Source: Bacillota bacterium
GTDB taxonomy: Bacteria > Bacillota > Bacilli > Paenibacillales > NBRC-103111
DNA length: 64,000 bases
Assembly (NCBI GenBank): GCA_023393235.1
Contig: JAEWMH010000119.1
Location: 4,441 to 68,440, forward strand
Direction of reading: 5' to 3'
Part shown: piece by piece, positions 1 to 8,337 of the stretch
How the letters are laid out: each line of letters opens with the position of its first letter
How positions within the stretch are numbered: the stretch's first letter is position 1
Position numbers and translations under genes: made by a program
Notes under the pieces: generated by a model
Databases searched by the model: none
Seen by the model: the letters and a program-made list of their open reading frames with translations, nothing else
What the model was told of the DNA's origin: nothing

Positions 1-361
1 CGGTTTGCGGGTGGTCCTTATTGAACAGGGAAATGATCTCCGGGAGGCTGGATTGCAGAGTGGTGAGACTGGCCCCGATGGTAATGCTCGACGGCATCTC
101 GGGGGAGATGAAGGGCCGCAGCCGGGTTTCGAACTCGGCGGTCATTTCCCGCATGCGCAGCGCATAATCATAGCAAATGCGGCCTGCCCGGGTCAGCTCC
201 AGGCGTTTGCCCCTGCGCTCGAAGAGGGCGACGCCCATCTCTTCCTCCAGGTGCATGATTTTCCGGGACAATGCGGGTTGGGACAGATTCAGTACCCGGG
301 AGGCTTTATTCAGACTTTCCTGCTCCACAACAACAGCGAATATATCCAGATTTTTCTGCAC
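1..361 (-). CDS. LysR-family transcriptional regulator, N-terminal part (cut by window edge)
   Basis: About 120 N-terminal residues of a LysR-type regulator are present; the effector-binding domain lies beyond base 1. The winged helix-turn-helix is clear (LNKASRVLNLSQPALSRKI, then a linker helix with FERRGKRLELTRAG). I prefer the GTG at 361-359 because AAGAGG lies 9 nt upstream and the protein then begins MQKNLDIFAVVVEQ, a normal LysR start. An in-frame ATG at 385 has no ribosome-binding site. The gene is divergent from sdhC with about 210 bp between them, so it may regulate the succinate dehydrogenase operon; that is inference from position only. The family assignment is secure, the target is unknown. 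Confidence 0.85.
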   Translation of the reverse strand, partial: MQKNLDIFAVVVEQESLNKASRVLNLSQPALSRKIMHLEEEMGVALFERRGKRLELTRAGRICYDYALRMREMTAEFETRLRPFISPEMPSSITIGASLTTLQSSLPEIISLFNKDHPQT

Positions 362-574
362 GGGGGTTATCCTCTTTTCTCTCATATAGCGAACATACAT
401 AACCCATTATAATAAAAATGCACTTCCCTATTAAGCCATAAAGCGTTAACATAAGAGGAGACACAGAATGTTCACATTTAGAAATGCAGCGTTTACATGA
501 GAAATAATAGGGAAAATGGTAATATGAGTTTTGTGAACGGTTTGTGACAACGCTGCTGAGAGGGGTTTTTGCGT

Positions 575-1231
575 ATGAAGGGGAATTCTTATTTCTACCG
601 TAAGCTGCATTCCCTGCTGGGCGTCATTCCGGTGGGCGCATTTCTTGTGGAGCATCTTTATACCAACTACGCAGCGTATCACGAGGGGCATGAGGGCTTT
701 CTTGCCAAGGTGGAGTGGCTGAACAGCCTTCCGCTGGTGTTCTTTATGGAGCTCTTCGGCATCTGGCTGCCCATCCTGTACCATGGTGTGTACGGCTTGT
801 ACGTGGCCTATACCGCCCGCAACAACCCCAAGCAGTACGGCTACTTCCGCAACTGGATGTTTACTCTGCAGCGGGTGACGGGAGTGATTACGCTTCTGTT
901 TATTGTCTGGCATGTGTTCGAAACCCGGGTTCAGGTGGCGTTGGGTAATGTGGCCCATGACCAATTAGGCGTGCGGATGCATGAGATCATCAGCCAGCCC
1001 TGGGCATTCGTGATTTATGTGATCGCGGTGGTGTCGGTTTCGTTCCACTTCGCCAACGGCATGTGGTCCTTCCTGGTCAGCTGGGGCATTACCATCGGTC
1101 CGCGTTCCCAGCGGATTTCCGGCTATGTGTGGATGGGCGTATTCGTGGTGATGTCCGTGATGTTTATTCTGGCGCTGACGGCATTCGCCGGTATGGACTT
1201 CAGCCAGCGGCCCGTGACGGCGCTTCTGTAA
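575..1231 (+). CDS. sdhC: Succinate dehydrogenase cytochrome b558 subunit
   Basis: Membrane anchor of succinate dehydrogenase (complex II), which holds heme b and passes electrons from succinate to menaquinone. The 218-residue protein has five hydrophobic segments, as in the single-subunit Bacillus-type anchor of about 200 residues, with histidines near helix ends (VEHLYTNY, LFIVWHVFE, SFHFANGMW) suitable as heme ligands. Start: ATG 575 lies 9 nt after GAGAGGGG; an in-frame TTG at 569 would sit too close to that site. It is first of sdhCAB; sdhA follows after 99 bp containing a hairpin. The gene order and size match the Firmicute sdhCAB operon. Confidence 0.95.
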   Translation: MKGNSYFYRKLHSLLGVIPVGAFLVEHLYTNYAAYHEGHEGFLAKVEWLNSLPLVFFMELFGIWLPILYHGVYGLYVAYTARNNPKQYGYFRNWMFTLQRVTGVITLLFIVWHVFETRVQVALGNVAHDQLGVRMHEIISQPWAFVIYVIAVVSVSFHFANGMWSFLVSWGITIGPRSQRISGYVWMGVFVVMSVMFILALTAFAGMDFSQRPVTALL

Positions 1232-1253
1232 CCTGATTATTTTAAATATCTCA

Positions 1254-1273
1254 GGCTTTCCTAACGGAAAGCC
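1254..1273 (+). other. Hairpin in the sdhC-sdhA intercistronic gap
   Basis: A perfect 8-bp inverted repeat, GGCTTTCC and GGAAAGCC, with a TAAC loop, lies between sdhC and sdhA. No run of T follows, so it is not an obvious terminator. A role in mRNA processing or differential stability of the sdh message is possible but unproven. Confidence 0.5.
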
Positions 1274-1330
1274 CCAGCTTATGCTTACGATGCAGGTTTT
1301 CTTCCAGAAAACCTTTAGGAGGGGACGGAT

Positions 1331-3094
1331 ATGGCGACTTCGAACATTATTGTGGTCGGCGGCGGTTTGGCCGGTCTGATGGCAACGATTAAAGCCGCGG
1401 AAGCCGGCGTTCATGTAGATCTGTTTTCCCTGGTTCCCGTTAAGCGCTCCCATTCGGTGTGTGCTCAAGGGGGGATTAACGGGGCCGTCAATACCAAGGG
1501 GGAAGGGGATTCCCCGTGGGAGCATTTTGACGATACGGTGTACGGCGGGGACTTCCTGGCCAACCAGCCTCCGGTCAAAGCCATGTGCGAGGCGGCACCG
1601 GGCATTATCCATCTGATGGACCGGATGGGGGTTATGTTTAACCGGACTCCGGAGGGTTTTCTCGATTTCCGGCGTTTCGGCGGCACCAAGTACCACCGCA
1701 CTGCCTTTGCGGGAGCGACTACCGGCCAGCAGCTGCTGTATGCCTTGGATGAGCAGGCCCGGCGCCAGGAGGAAGCGGGGCTTGTAACCAAATACGAGCA
1801 TTGGGAGTTCCTGTCCGCTGTTCTTGACGATGAAGGAGTGTGCCGTGGCATAACGGCCCAGAACCTGCGCAGCATGGAGATTGAGGTGTTCAAGGCGGAT
1901 GCCGTCATCCTGGCTACAGGCGGACCAGGTATCGTGTTCGGGAAAACCACCAATTCGGTGATTAACACCGGCACGGCCGCCTCAGCTGTTTACCAGCAAG
2001 GGGTCCATTTTGCCAACGGCGAATTTATCCAGATTCACCCCACGGCTATTCCCGGGGATGACAAACTTCGGCTGATGAGTGAATCCGCCCGGGGCGAAGG
2101 CGGCCGGATCTGGACCTACAAGGACGGCAAACCCTGGTACTTCCTGGAGGAAAAATATCCCGCCTACGGCAATCTGGTGCCCCGGGATATTGCCACCCGT
2201 GAGATATTCCACGTTTGTGTGGATTTGAAGCTGGGGATCAACGGGGAGAATATGGTTTATCTGGACCTGTCCCACAAGAATCCCCGGGAGCTGGACATCA
2301 AGCTGGGCGGCATTATCGAAATCTATGAGAAATTTATGGGTGAGGATCCGCGGAAGATTCCCATGAAAATCTTCCCTGCTGTCCACTATTCCATGGGCGG
2401 ACTGTGGTGCGATTATAATCAAATGACCAATATCCCCGGGCTGTTCGCCGCAGGGGAATGTGAATACCAGTACCACGGCGCCAACCGGCTGGGAGCCAAT
2501 TCCCTCCTGTCCTCGATTTTTGGCGGGATGGTGGCGGGGCCGAAGGCCATTGAATACGTCCGCGGGCTTGACAAGCATGCGGAGGATATTTCTTCCACCG
2601 TATTTGAGCGGGAGGCCCGGAAGCGGGTAGACCAATATGAGGGCCTGCTCAAGAAGGACGGCAATGAAAATCCCTATGTCCTGCACAAGGAGCTGGGGGA
2701 CTGGATGACCAACAATATGACGGTGGTGCGAGTGAACAAACGCCTGGAGGAAACCATCGTTAAGATCAAGGAACTGAAGGAGCGTTATGCCCGGGTCAAT
2801 GTGAACGATACCTCCCGCTGGAGCAACCAGGGGGTGGCCTTCACAAGGCAGCTGTGGAATATGCTGGAGCTGGCGGATGCCATGACGCTGGGAGCGCTGC
2901 TCCGGGATGAAAGCCGCGGCGCCCATTACAAGCCTGATTTTCCGGACCGTAACGACGAGCAATTCCTGAAAACCACCATCGCCACCCATCATCCCGACGG
3001 GCCGAAGATCACCTATGAGGCTGTGGACACCTCGCTGATTACACCGCGGAAGCGGGACTATACCACCGACAAGAAAAAGAAGGGGGCGCAATGA
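1331..3094 (+). CDS. sdhA: Succinate dehydrogenase flavoprotein subunit
   Basis: Catalytic FAD subunit that oxidises succinate to fumarate. The 587-residue protein begins with the Rossmann FAD motif VVGGGLAGLMATIKAAEAG, has the flavinylation region HSVCAQGGINGAVN with the histidine for covalent FAD, the substrate-binding HPTAIPG segment (about 230-240), the SESARGEGGRIW active-site block, and the GGLWCDYN and GANRLGANSLLSSIFGG motifs that close the FAD site. Length fits the Bacillus-type enzyme. Start ATG 1331 follows TAGGAGGGG at normal spacing. Its stop overlaps the sdhB start (ATGA), so the two are translationally coupled. Confidence 0.98.
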   Translation: MATSNIIVVGGGLAGLMATIKAAEAGVHVDLFSLVPVKRSHSVCAQGGINGAVNTKGEGDSPWEHFDDTVYGGDFLANQPPVKAMCEAAPGIIHLMDRMGVMFNRTPEGFLDFRRFGGTKYHRTAFAGATTGQQLLYALDEQARRQEEAGLVTKYEHWEFLSAVLDDEGVCRGITAQNLRSMEIEVFKADAVILATGGPGIVFGKTTNSVINTGTAASAVYQQGVHFANGEFIQIHPTAIPGDDKLRLMSESARGEGGRIWTYKDGKPWYFLEEKYPAYGNLVPRDIATREIFHVCVDLKLGINGENMVYLDLSHKNPRELDIKLGGIIEIYEKFMGEDPRKIPMKIFPAVHYSMGGLWCDYNQMTNIPGLFAAGECEYQYHGANRLGANSLLSSIFGGMVAGPKAIEYVRGLDKHAEDISSTVFEREARKRVDQYEGLLKKDGNENPYVLHKELGDWMTNNMTVVRVNKRLEETIVKIKELKERYARVNVNDTSRWSNQGVAFTRQLWNMLELADAMTLGALLRDESRGAHYKPDFPDRNDEQFLKTTIATHHPDGPKITYEAVDTSLITPRKRDYTTDKKKKGAQ

Positions 3095-3858
3095 CTATGG
3101 CTGAAGCAGCGGCAAAACGCTCCATCAAATTCATCGTCACCCGGCAGGACAGCTCGGACAGCAAGCCGTATACGGAGGAGTTCCAGATTCCGTACCGACC
3201 CAATATGAATGTGATTACGGCGCTTATGGAAATCCAGCGGAATCCCGTAAACGCGGAAGGAGGTTCAACCTCTGCCGTTTGTTGGGAGTCCAACTGTCTG
3301 GAGGAGGTCTGCGGCGCCTGCTCCATGGTCATTAACGGCAAACCCCGGCAGGCGTGCACCGCCTTGGTGGATCACCTGGAGGAGCCGATCCGGGTTGCGC
3401 CTATGTCCACCTTCCCGGTGGTCCGGGACCTGGTTATTGACCGGGGGCGGATGTTCAAGGCGCTGAAGAAGGTGAAGGCGTGGATTCCCATTGACGGCAC
3501 CTATGATCTCGGGCCTGGACCGCGGATGGCGGAATCCAAACGCCAGTGGGCCTATGAGCTGTCCAAATGTATGACCTGCGGCGTTTGTCTGGAGGCCTGT
3601 CCCAATGTCAACGACAAAACGGACTTTATCGGGCCTGCCGCTATTTCCCAGGTGCGTCTGTTCAATGCCCATCCCACCGGGGAAATGAACAAGGAGGAAC
3701 GCCTGGACGCTCTGATGACCGACGGCGGCATCGAGGGCTGCGGCAATTCCCAGAACTGCGTGCGCTCCTGCCCGAAGGGTATTCCGCTGACCACCTCCAT
3801 CGGCGCCATGAATGCGGATACCACCAAACGTCTGTTCAAAAAGTGGCTGGGGATGTAA
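3091..3858 (+). CDS. sdhB: Succinate dehydrogenase iron-sulfur subunit
   Basis: Electron-transfer subunit linking the flavin of SdhA to heme in SdhC. The 255 residues include a plant-type [2Fe-2S] ferredoxin domain with cysteines at about 69, 74, 77 and 89 (CLEEVCGAC) and a C-terminal bacterial-ferredoxin domain with CMTCGVCLEACP near 160 and CGNSQNCVRSCPKGIP near 220. The ATG overlaps the sdhA stop by 4 bp; another ATG two codons on is possible. It is the last gene of the operon; a 51-bp inverted repeat and an intrinsic terminator follow. Confidence 0.97.
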   Translation: MTMAEAAAKRSIKFIVTRQDSSDSKPYTEEFQIPYRPNMNVITALMEIQRNPVNAEGGSTSAVCWESNCLEEVCGACSMVINGKPRQACTALVDHLEEPIRVAPMSTFPVVRDLVIDRGRMFKALKKVKAWIPIDGTYDLGPGPRMAESKRQWAYELSKCMTCGVCLEACPNVNDKTDFIGPAAISQVRLFNAHPTGEMNKEERLDALMTDGGIEGCGNSQNCVRSCPKGIPLTTSIGAMNADTTKRLFKKWLGM

Positions 3859-3879
3859 AGCGGTTCCCCAATCAACATG

Positions 3880-3930
3880 CCCCCAAAAGTGAAGCGAAGT
3901 TCTGTAGCCTAGTCCGAATACTTTTGGGGG
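3880..3930. repeat. 51-bp inverted-repeat element, copy A
   Basis: Arms CCCCCAAAAGT (3880-3890) and ACTTTTGGGGG (3920-3930) are perfect 11-bp inverted repeats around a 29-nt interior. The interior, read on the minus strand, resembles the interiors of two further copies at 35892 and 35960 (shared CGGA, GCT.CAGA and CTTC blocks). The element is flanked by a 12-bp direct repeat, ATCAACATGCCC, at 3871-3882 and 3939-3950. It sits just after sdhB and before the operon terminator. Confidence 0.75.
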
Positions 3931-3993
3931 AGCCCCCGATCAACATGCCCATGCCCTCAGGAAACCGTTAACCTTCAAGCCTTGCCTAATGGC

Positions 3994-4028
3994 GGCCTTT
4001 TTCCCTAACGGGGAGGAAGGCTGCTTTT
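3994..4028 (+). terminator. Intrinsic terminator of sdhCAB
   Basis: The stem GCCTTTTTCCC (3995-4005) pairs imperfectly with GGGGAGGAAGGC (4010-4021) across a TAAC loop, followed by TTTT. It lies between sdhB and the divergently regulated marR promoter. Confidence 0.65.
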
Positions 4029-4034
4029 CTGGTA

Positions 4035-4080
4035 TTGACCCACAATAGTTGTTTTACATATAATTGTTTAAACAACTATT
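4035..4080 (+). promoter_or_regulatory. marR promoter with embedded inverted-repeat operator
   Basis: A promoter TTGACC (4035-4040), 18-bp spacer, TATAAT (4059-4064) is overlapped by a perfect 11-bp inverted repeat, AATAGTTGTTT (4044-4054) and AAACAACTATT (4070-4080). The right half also contains the 12-bp palindrome TTGTTTAAACAA (4065-4076). Bound protein would cover the spacer, the -10 and the start point. This is the layout expected for autorepression by the adjacent MarR protein. Confidence 0.75.
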
Positions 4081-4097
4081 TTGGAAGAGGGATTGAA

Positions 4098-4577
4098 TTG
4101 AAGGAATCATTGGATGATGTGAAGTGGGAGCTGAACCAATCGCTAGGCTTTGCATTAGGTATCGCTTCCCGGCGGATGTCCCAGCTTTTTGGGCAGCGTC
4201 TGAAGGAGTATGGGATTAGTCCCGAACAATGGTCGGTGCTTCATTTGATTGCCGGGCAGGAGGGTCTGATCCAGAAGGAGATTGCCGAACGTTCCTGTAA
4301 GGATAAACCGACAGTGACCCGGATTCTGGATGTGCTGGAGGAGAAGGGGCTGATTTCCCGGAAGCCGGGGGAACAGGACCGGAGATCCTTCCGTCTGTAT
4401 CCTACCGGTAAGGGCAGGGAGTTGGCACAGAACACAGAGCCGCTGGAGCGTGGAGTAAACAGGGAGCTGGCGGATAGTTTAGGGAAAGAGGCGTATGACG
4501 CACTGTTAGCCCGGTTGAAGGAGATTATCCGTTTCGCCGATGCCCTCCTGGAGAAGGAACAGGGGGGCAAGGAATGA
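4098..4577 (+). CDS. MarR-family transcriptional regulator
   Basis: A 159-residue winged-helix regulator of the MarR family. The DNA-binding core reads SPEQWSVLHLIAGQEGLIQ, the recognition region KDKPTVTRILDVLEEKGLI, and the wing RKPGEQDRRSFRLYPT, flanked by long dimerisation helices. Start: TTG 4098 has GAAGAGGG 6 nt upstream; an in-frame TTG at 4035 lies inside the -35 box and is not plausible. The stop overlaps the start of the MFS gene (ATGA), so regulator and transporter form one unit. Known MarR members of this arrangement repress their own operon and release DNA on binding small aromatic or drug-like ligands; the ligand here is unknown. Confidence 0.92.
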   Translation: MKESLDDVKWELNQSLGFALGIASRRMSQLFGQRLKEYGISPEQWSVLHLIAGQEGLIQKEIAERSCKDKPTVTRILDVLEEKGLISRKPGEQDRRSFRLYPTGKGRELAQNTEPLERGVNRELADSLGKEAYDALLARLKEIIRFADALLEKEQGGKE

Positions 4578-5872
4578 GCGGCAAACCTTTGTCCCAGCCG
4601 GGCGGTGACGAGCCATTATGGACCCGCTCCTTTATTGTTCTGACCATTAGCTATTTCCTGATGTTCATGTGTCTCCAAATGCTGCTGTCCCCGTTTCCGT
4701 CCTACGTGAAGGACCGGTTCGCCCCGGGGGATGTGGCGCTCAGCCTGGTCACCAGCCTGTTTGCGCTGACGGCTATTGCGGCCCGCTTCGCCACAGCCGC
4801 CTTGATGAAGCGGATCAGCAAAACAGGGCTGCTTTATACCAGTCTTGGGATTTCCGTAGCGGCTACGCTGGCTTATCCGCTGGCAGATTCCTTGGGTTCG
4901 CTGCTGGCTTTACGTATGTTATTCGGGATCGGCTTCGGCATGGGCAGCACGGTGATGCCCACCTTGGTGAGCCGGATTATCCCCACCCGCCGGATGGGGG
5001 AGGGCATCGGTTATTTTGGCCTGTCCACCAGCTTGGCCATGTCCTTTGGGCCAATGATCGGCCTGGCGCTTCTGGACGGCTTCGGCTTCGGCGTGTTGAC
5101 CGTGTGGGGAGCGGTTGCGGCAGCGGCGGTTATTCCTCTATTGGCCATTACGCGGGCGGCGGGAGTATCTTCCCAGGCTGAATCAAGCAAAAGAAGCGCT
5201 GTGGAAGCTCAACGGGCAGCCGGCAATGCTTCCGGCGGTGTCCGGCAGAGGGAGGAGCCGCCTTCTACAGGGCTGGCCGGCAGGCTGTGGCTGCCGTTAA
5301 CGCTGAATACGCTGCTGTCCGCCTGCTATGGAGGCATTCTGAGCTTTCTGGCATTGTACGGGCGGGACATCGGGTTGGCCAATATCGGCCTGTTTTTCCT
5401 GTTTAATGCCCTCACGGTGCTGGCCGTCCGTCCGGTTTCCGGCTGGCTTTATGATACGCGGGGACAGGGCGTGGTTTTGGTTCCAGCCGCTATGGTTCTG
5501 GTGGTAAGCCTCGGACTGCTGTCCTATACCCACTCCATGGTGATGCTTTTGGCCTCCGCTCTCCTGTTCGGATTGGGCTATGGCGCCGTCCAACCCACCG
5601 TCCAAGCTTGGATGCTGGGCGGATCCCCCCGGTCCAGCCATGGGTTGATCAACAGCCTGTTTTACAACAGCATTGATCTGGGGGTTGCCGTGGGCTCCAT
5701 GGGCCTGGGAGTGGTGGCTGCGGCCACCAGCTATGCGGTGATGTACCGGTTTTCCGCAGGAATTATGCTTCTGTTTCTAGTGCTATATCTGGCGGTGGCC
5801 GTTGCCGGCGGCAGGCTGCGGAAGACACTTGGTGAAACGGAGCTTGCCGCGCCAGTCCGCACAGAGCCATAA
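4574..5872 (+). CDS. MFS drug-efflux-type transporter
   Basis: A 432-residue major facilitator with about 12 hydrophobic helices split into two halves by a hydrophilic loop (about residues 198-232). The motif-A-like loop is RFATAALMKRISKTG between helices 2 and 3, and helix 4 carries RMLFGIGFGMGST. Such proteins export drugs or metabolites by proton antiport. It is translationally coupled to the upstream MarR gene, which supports an efflux role induced by the MarR ligand. Substrate cannot be told from sequence. A bidirectional terminator follows. Confidence 0.9.
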   Translation: MSGKPLSQPGGDEPLWTRSFIVLTISYFLMFMCLQMLLSPFPSYVKDRFAPGDVALSLVTSLFALTAIAARFATAALMKRISKTGLLYTSLGISVAATLAYPLADSLGSLLALRMLFGIGFGMGSTVMPTLVSRIIPTRRMGEGIGYFGLSTSLAMSFGPMIGLALLDGFGFGVLTVWGAVAAAAVIPLLAITRAAGVSSQAESSKRSAVEAQRAAGNASGGVRQREEPPSTGLAGRLWLPLTLNTLLSACYGGILSFLALYGRDIGLANIGLFFLFNALTVLAVRPVSGWLYDTRGQGVVLVPAAMVLVVSLGLLSYTHSMVMLLASALLFGLGYGAVQPTVQAWMLGGSPRSSHGLINSLFYNSIDLGVAVGSMGLGVVAAATSYAVMYRFSAGIMLLFLVLYLAVAVAGGRLRKTLGETELAAPVRTEP

Positions 5873-5874
5873 AT

Positions 5875-5923
5875 AAAACCTCGCTTTCCATGGGAATATC
5901 CCGTTGGGAAAGCGAGGTTTTTC
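5875..5923. terminator. Bidirectional terminator between the MFS and HelD-like genes
   Basis: AACCTCGCTTTCC (5877-5889) pairs perfectly with GGAAAGCGAGGTT (5907-5919), with A-runs before and T-runs after. It can stop transcription from both convergent genes. Confidence 0.9.
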
Positions 5924-5927
5924 GGTT

Positions 5928-8066
5928 TTATGAGTGTGTTGCCTCTTCATCAAGCAGCAGCGGTGATGGTTGACCCGTATACTGGAGCCGCAGATCATGC
6001 AGCGCCCGGGTACAGGCCACATACAATAGCTTGGCATCCCGGGGGGAAGCCTTGTAGCGGGTTTCATCCACATCCGTCACCAGCACGGCATCGAACTCGA
6101 AGCCTTTAGACAGATAGACAGGAAGCACGGAAAGTCCGCCGCCATAGGATTGCTGGGAGGCAGTAAGCAATGCAGGGGAAAAGCCTGCATTGACCAGCTC
6201 TTTGTGGATGGCGGCGCATTCCTTTTCAGTGCGACCAATAACGGCGATGGTGCCGTGTGCCTCCTCCGACAGCTCGCGGACAGCCTGCACAATAGCGGGC
6301 ATCCGTTTGGCGGTCTGCTCCACCCGGACCTGCTCGCCGCTGCGGAAAACAGGGACAGCCGGGCTGACCGCTACTCCGCTGTGGGCGATAACTCCATTGG
6401 CAAACTGGATGATCTCCATAGTAGAGCGGTAGCTTCGGTTCAACTGGAAGGTTTCCGTTTCCTCCCCATCGAACAGTCCGGCGAACTCTTCCCAGCTATG
6501 GACACCCTTGTAATCATGGATACCCTGGGCCAGGTCGCCCAGTATGGTGAAGGAATGATTTTTGCTGTGCTGCTTCAGGACCAATACCTGGAGCGGGGAA
6601 AAATCCTGGGCTTCGTCGATTACAATATGGTCGAACCGGTCATTGCCGTGAATGCCGTAGAAGCGGTTATGAATATATAACAGGGCGGCTAAATCCTCCT
6701 GAAGCACCTCGCGTTTGGCCAGACGTTTCCTGGATTCCTCTGCCCGCTGCTCCGGAACCCACTGTGGCCGGGTTTCCGGCTCGAACAGTCTCCGGTAGAA
6801 ATCCAGTGCCGAGGGAGGGCTCCAGCTTTTCAGATAAGCCTTCAGTCTGGCGCCAGCCAGCTTTTTGCGGTCCTTACGGATCTTAGGGTCTCGTGTGGCT
6901 TCCAGCTCCATCTCCAGCCAACGTCTGATCCGGGCTTCCACCCGCTGCCGCCGTTTACCGATGGGTTCATGGACAGTCTCTACATAGAACCAATGACGAA
7001 TGGTTTTGCCTGGCAGCTGACGGGTTCCTTCCCAGGGAGTGAAATCCTGCAGGATGCAGTATTCCTTTTCGTATACGTCCAGCTCCCGGCTGAGACGTTC
7101 TGCCAGCTCCTCGGAACCTTTCCATCTGCCAGAGGGAATCGGCTCTTCTGATTCTGCAGGGTTCCCGGTGGTATCTCGGTGCGGTGCAACCGCAAACCGC
7201 TTCTCCAGATCCTGGGCCTCGCTGCCCAGCTTGAGGTTGTCGTCCAGCCGTTCCAGCGCCCAATCGGCAAAGGTGGTTTGGGCGATGTCTCCCACCCCCA
7301 GCTCCGGAAGTACCCCGGAGATATAATCCAGGAACATCCGGTTAGGGGCAAAAATAATCATCCGCTCCGCCTTCACCTGATCCCGGTACTGATAAAGCAG
7401 GAAGGCCAGCAGGTGCAGGGCCACGGTGGTTTTGCCGCTGCCCGCAACCCCTTGGATAATCAGGGCTTTGTTTTTGGCGGCCCGGATGATTTTGTCCTGC
7501 TCCGCCTGGATGGTGGAGACGATATCCCGGAGCTTGTTATCCTTGTTCTCTCCCAGACGGTACAGGAGGAACTCATCCGTCACTGCACCTTGGCTGCTGC
7601 CCCGCAGGTAACTGTCCGTCACCCGCTGGAGAATCTGCTTGCGGATGACCAGGTTCCGTTTCAGGTAAACCAGCCCCTCCACCAGCCCGTCCGGGGAATC
7701 GTATTCCGCCGGCCCGTCGCCGCCTGTGAAGGAATAGAAAAGACTGGCTACAGGAGCCCGCCAGTCTATGACCAGCGGATGGCCGCCGATCCGGTCCTCT
7801 ACTCCCGCCTTGCCGATGTAGAGGGGAGTCGGGGCGCTATGTCCGGCCTCCTGAAAGTCCAGTCTTCCGAAGTAGGGCTCCGGCAGGGCGACTGCCAGCT
7901 TGCGCCGGGTTTCTTCCCGGAGTCCCTCCAGAACCTGCTCGGTAAAATCACTCCCGTTATAGCGGGACATGGCGTTTAATTCATCCAGTTGCCGGCTGAT
8001 GATCCGTCCGGCCTCCTCCAACCGGAGGAGCTCTTCTTGATAGGCACTTTGAATGTCGGTATCCAT
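5928..8066 (-). CDS. HelD-like superfamily 1 ATPase (RNA polymerase recycling), copy 1
   Basis: A 712-residue UvrD/Rep-like ATPase of the HelD family. An N-terminal coiled region (first about 60 residues) precedes the conserved PYFGRLDFQE and WRAPVASLFY blocks; Walker A is GVAGSGKTTVALH (about 205-217), Walker B is VIDEAQDFSPLQ, then GDLAQGIHDY, LNRSYRST and the C-terminal KGFEFDAVLV and YVACTRALHDL motifs. HelD proteins are known to pry open stalled RNA polymerase and free it from nucleic acid. Start ATG 8066 follows TTAGGAGGT. A second, longer HelD lies about 9 kb away, and they differ mostly in the middle insert. Monocistronic. Confidence 0.9.
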   Translation of the reverse strand: MDTDIQSAYQEELLRLEEAGRIISRQLDELNAMSRYNGSDFTEQVLEGLREETRRKLAVALPEPYFGRLDFQEAGHSAPTPLYIGKAGVEDRIGGHPLVIDWRAPVASLFYSFTGGDGPAEYDSPDGLVEGLVYLKRNLVIRKQILQRVTDSYLRGSSQGAVTDEFLLYRLGENKDNKLRDIVSTIQAEQDKIIRAAKNKALIIQGVAGSGKTTVALHLLAFLLYQYRDQVKAERMIIFAPNRMFLDYISGVLPELGVGDIAQTTFADWALERLDDNLKLGSEAQDLEKRFAVAPHRDTTGNPAESEEPIPSGRWKGSEELAERLSRELDVYEKEYCILQDFTPWEGTRQLPGKTIRHWFYVETVHEPIGKRRQRVEARIRRWLEMELEATRDPKIRKDRKKLAGARLKAYLKSWSPPSALDFYRRLFEPETRPQWVPEQRAEESRKRLAKREVLQEDLAALLYIHNRFYGIHGNDRFDHIVIDEAQDFSPLQVLVLKQHSKNHSFTILGDLAQGIHDYKGVHSWEEFAGLFDGEETETFQLNRSYRSTMEIIQFANGVIAHSGVAVSPAVPVFRSGEQVRVEQTAKRMPAIVQAVRELSEEAHGTIAVIGRTEKECAAIHKELVNAGFSPALLTASQQSYGGGLSVLPVYLSKGFEFDAVLVTDVDETRYKASPRDAKLLYVACTRALHDLRLQYTGQPSPLLLDEEATHS

Positions 8067-8273
8067 ATTCAGTTACCTCCTAAGGTATTTACGCCAGTAT
8101 AAACCGGCATCGTAAGCATAAGCTAAGGTTTTACCTTATATTTTAGGCCGATAAAGCGGAACTGTAAGAATATCACAAATGGAGAGGTGGCGCAACCGTT
8201 TGATGGAAATCCAGCCAGGTCTATCATTGACGCCAACTCTTAATTAGGCTAAAATAAACTCGAAGCATTATTT

Positions 8274-8301
8274 AAACGTTTCAACTAATCAAGTAAACGT
8301 A
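8274..8301. promoter_or_regulatory. Paired LacI-type operators upstream of the LacI regulator
   Basis: The palindromes AAACGTTT (8274-8281) and TAAACGTA (8294-8301) share the central ACGT typical of LacI/GalR operators and are centred exactly 20 bp apart, on the same DNA face. They lie 37-64 bp upstream of the regulator's start, suggesting autoregulation. They could also be CcpA-type sites, but the match to that consensus is poor. Confidence 0.5.
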
Positions 8302-8337
8302 TTCAAGCTGTAACCCGATAACCGGAGGTGCACGGCC

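Noticed and set aside
1982..3091. Long minus-strand open frames opposite sdhA, sdhB and other genes (for example a 369-codon frame opposite sdhA).
   Set aside because: They lie opposite strongly conserved genes, have no ribosome-binding sites and no protein family features; they result from low stop frequency in GC-rich antisense frames.
5928..8066. Calling HelD copy 1 a UvrD/Rep DNA helicase.
   Set aside because: The N-terminal coiled region and the HelD-specific DWRAPVASLFY block point to the polymerase-recycling family rather than a DNA-repair helicase.
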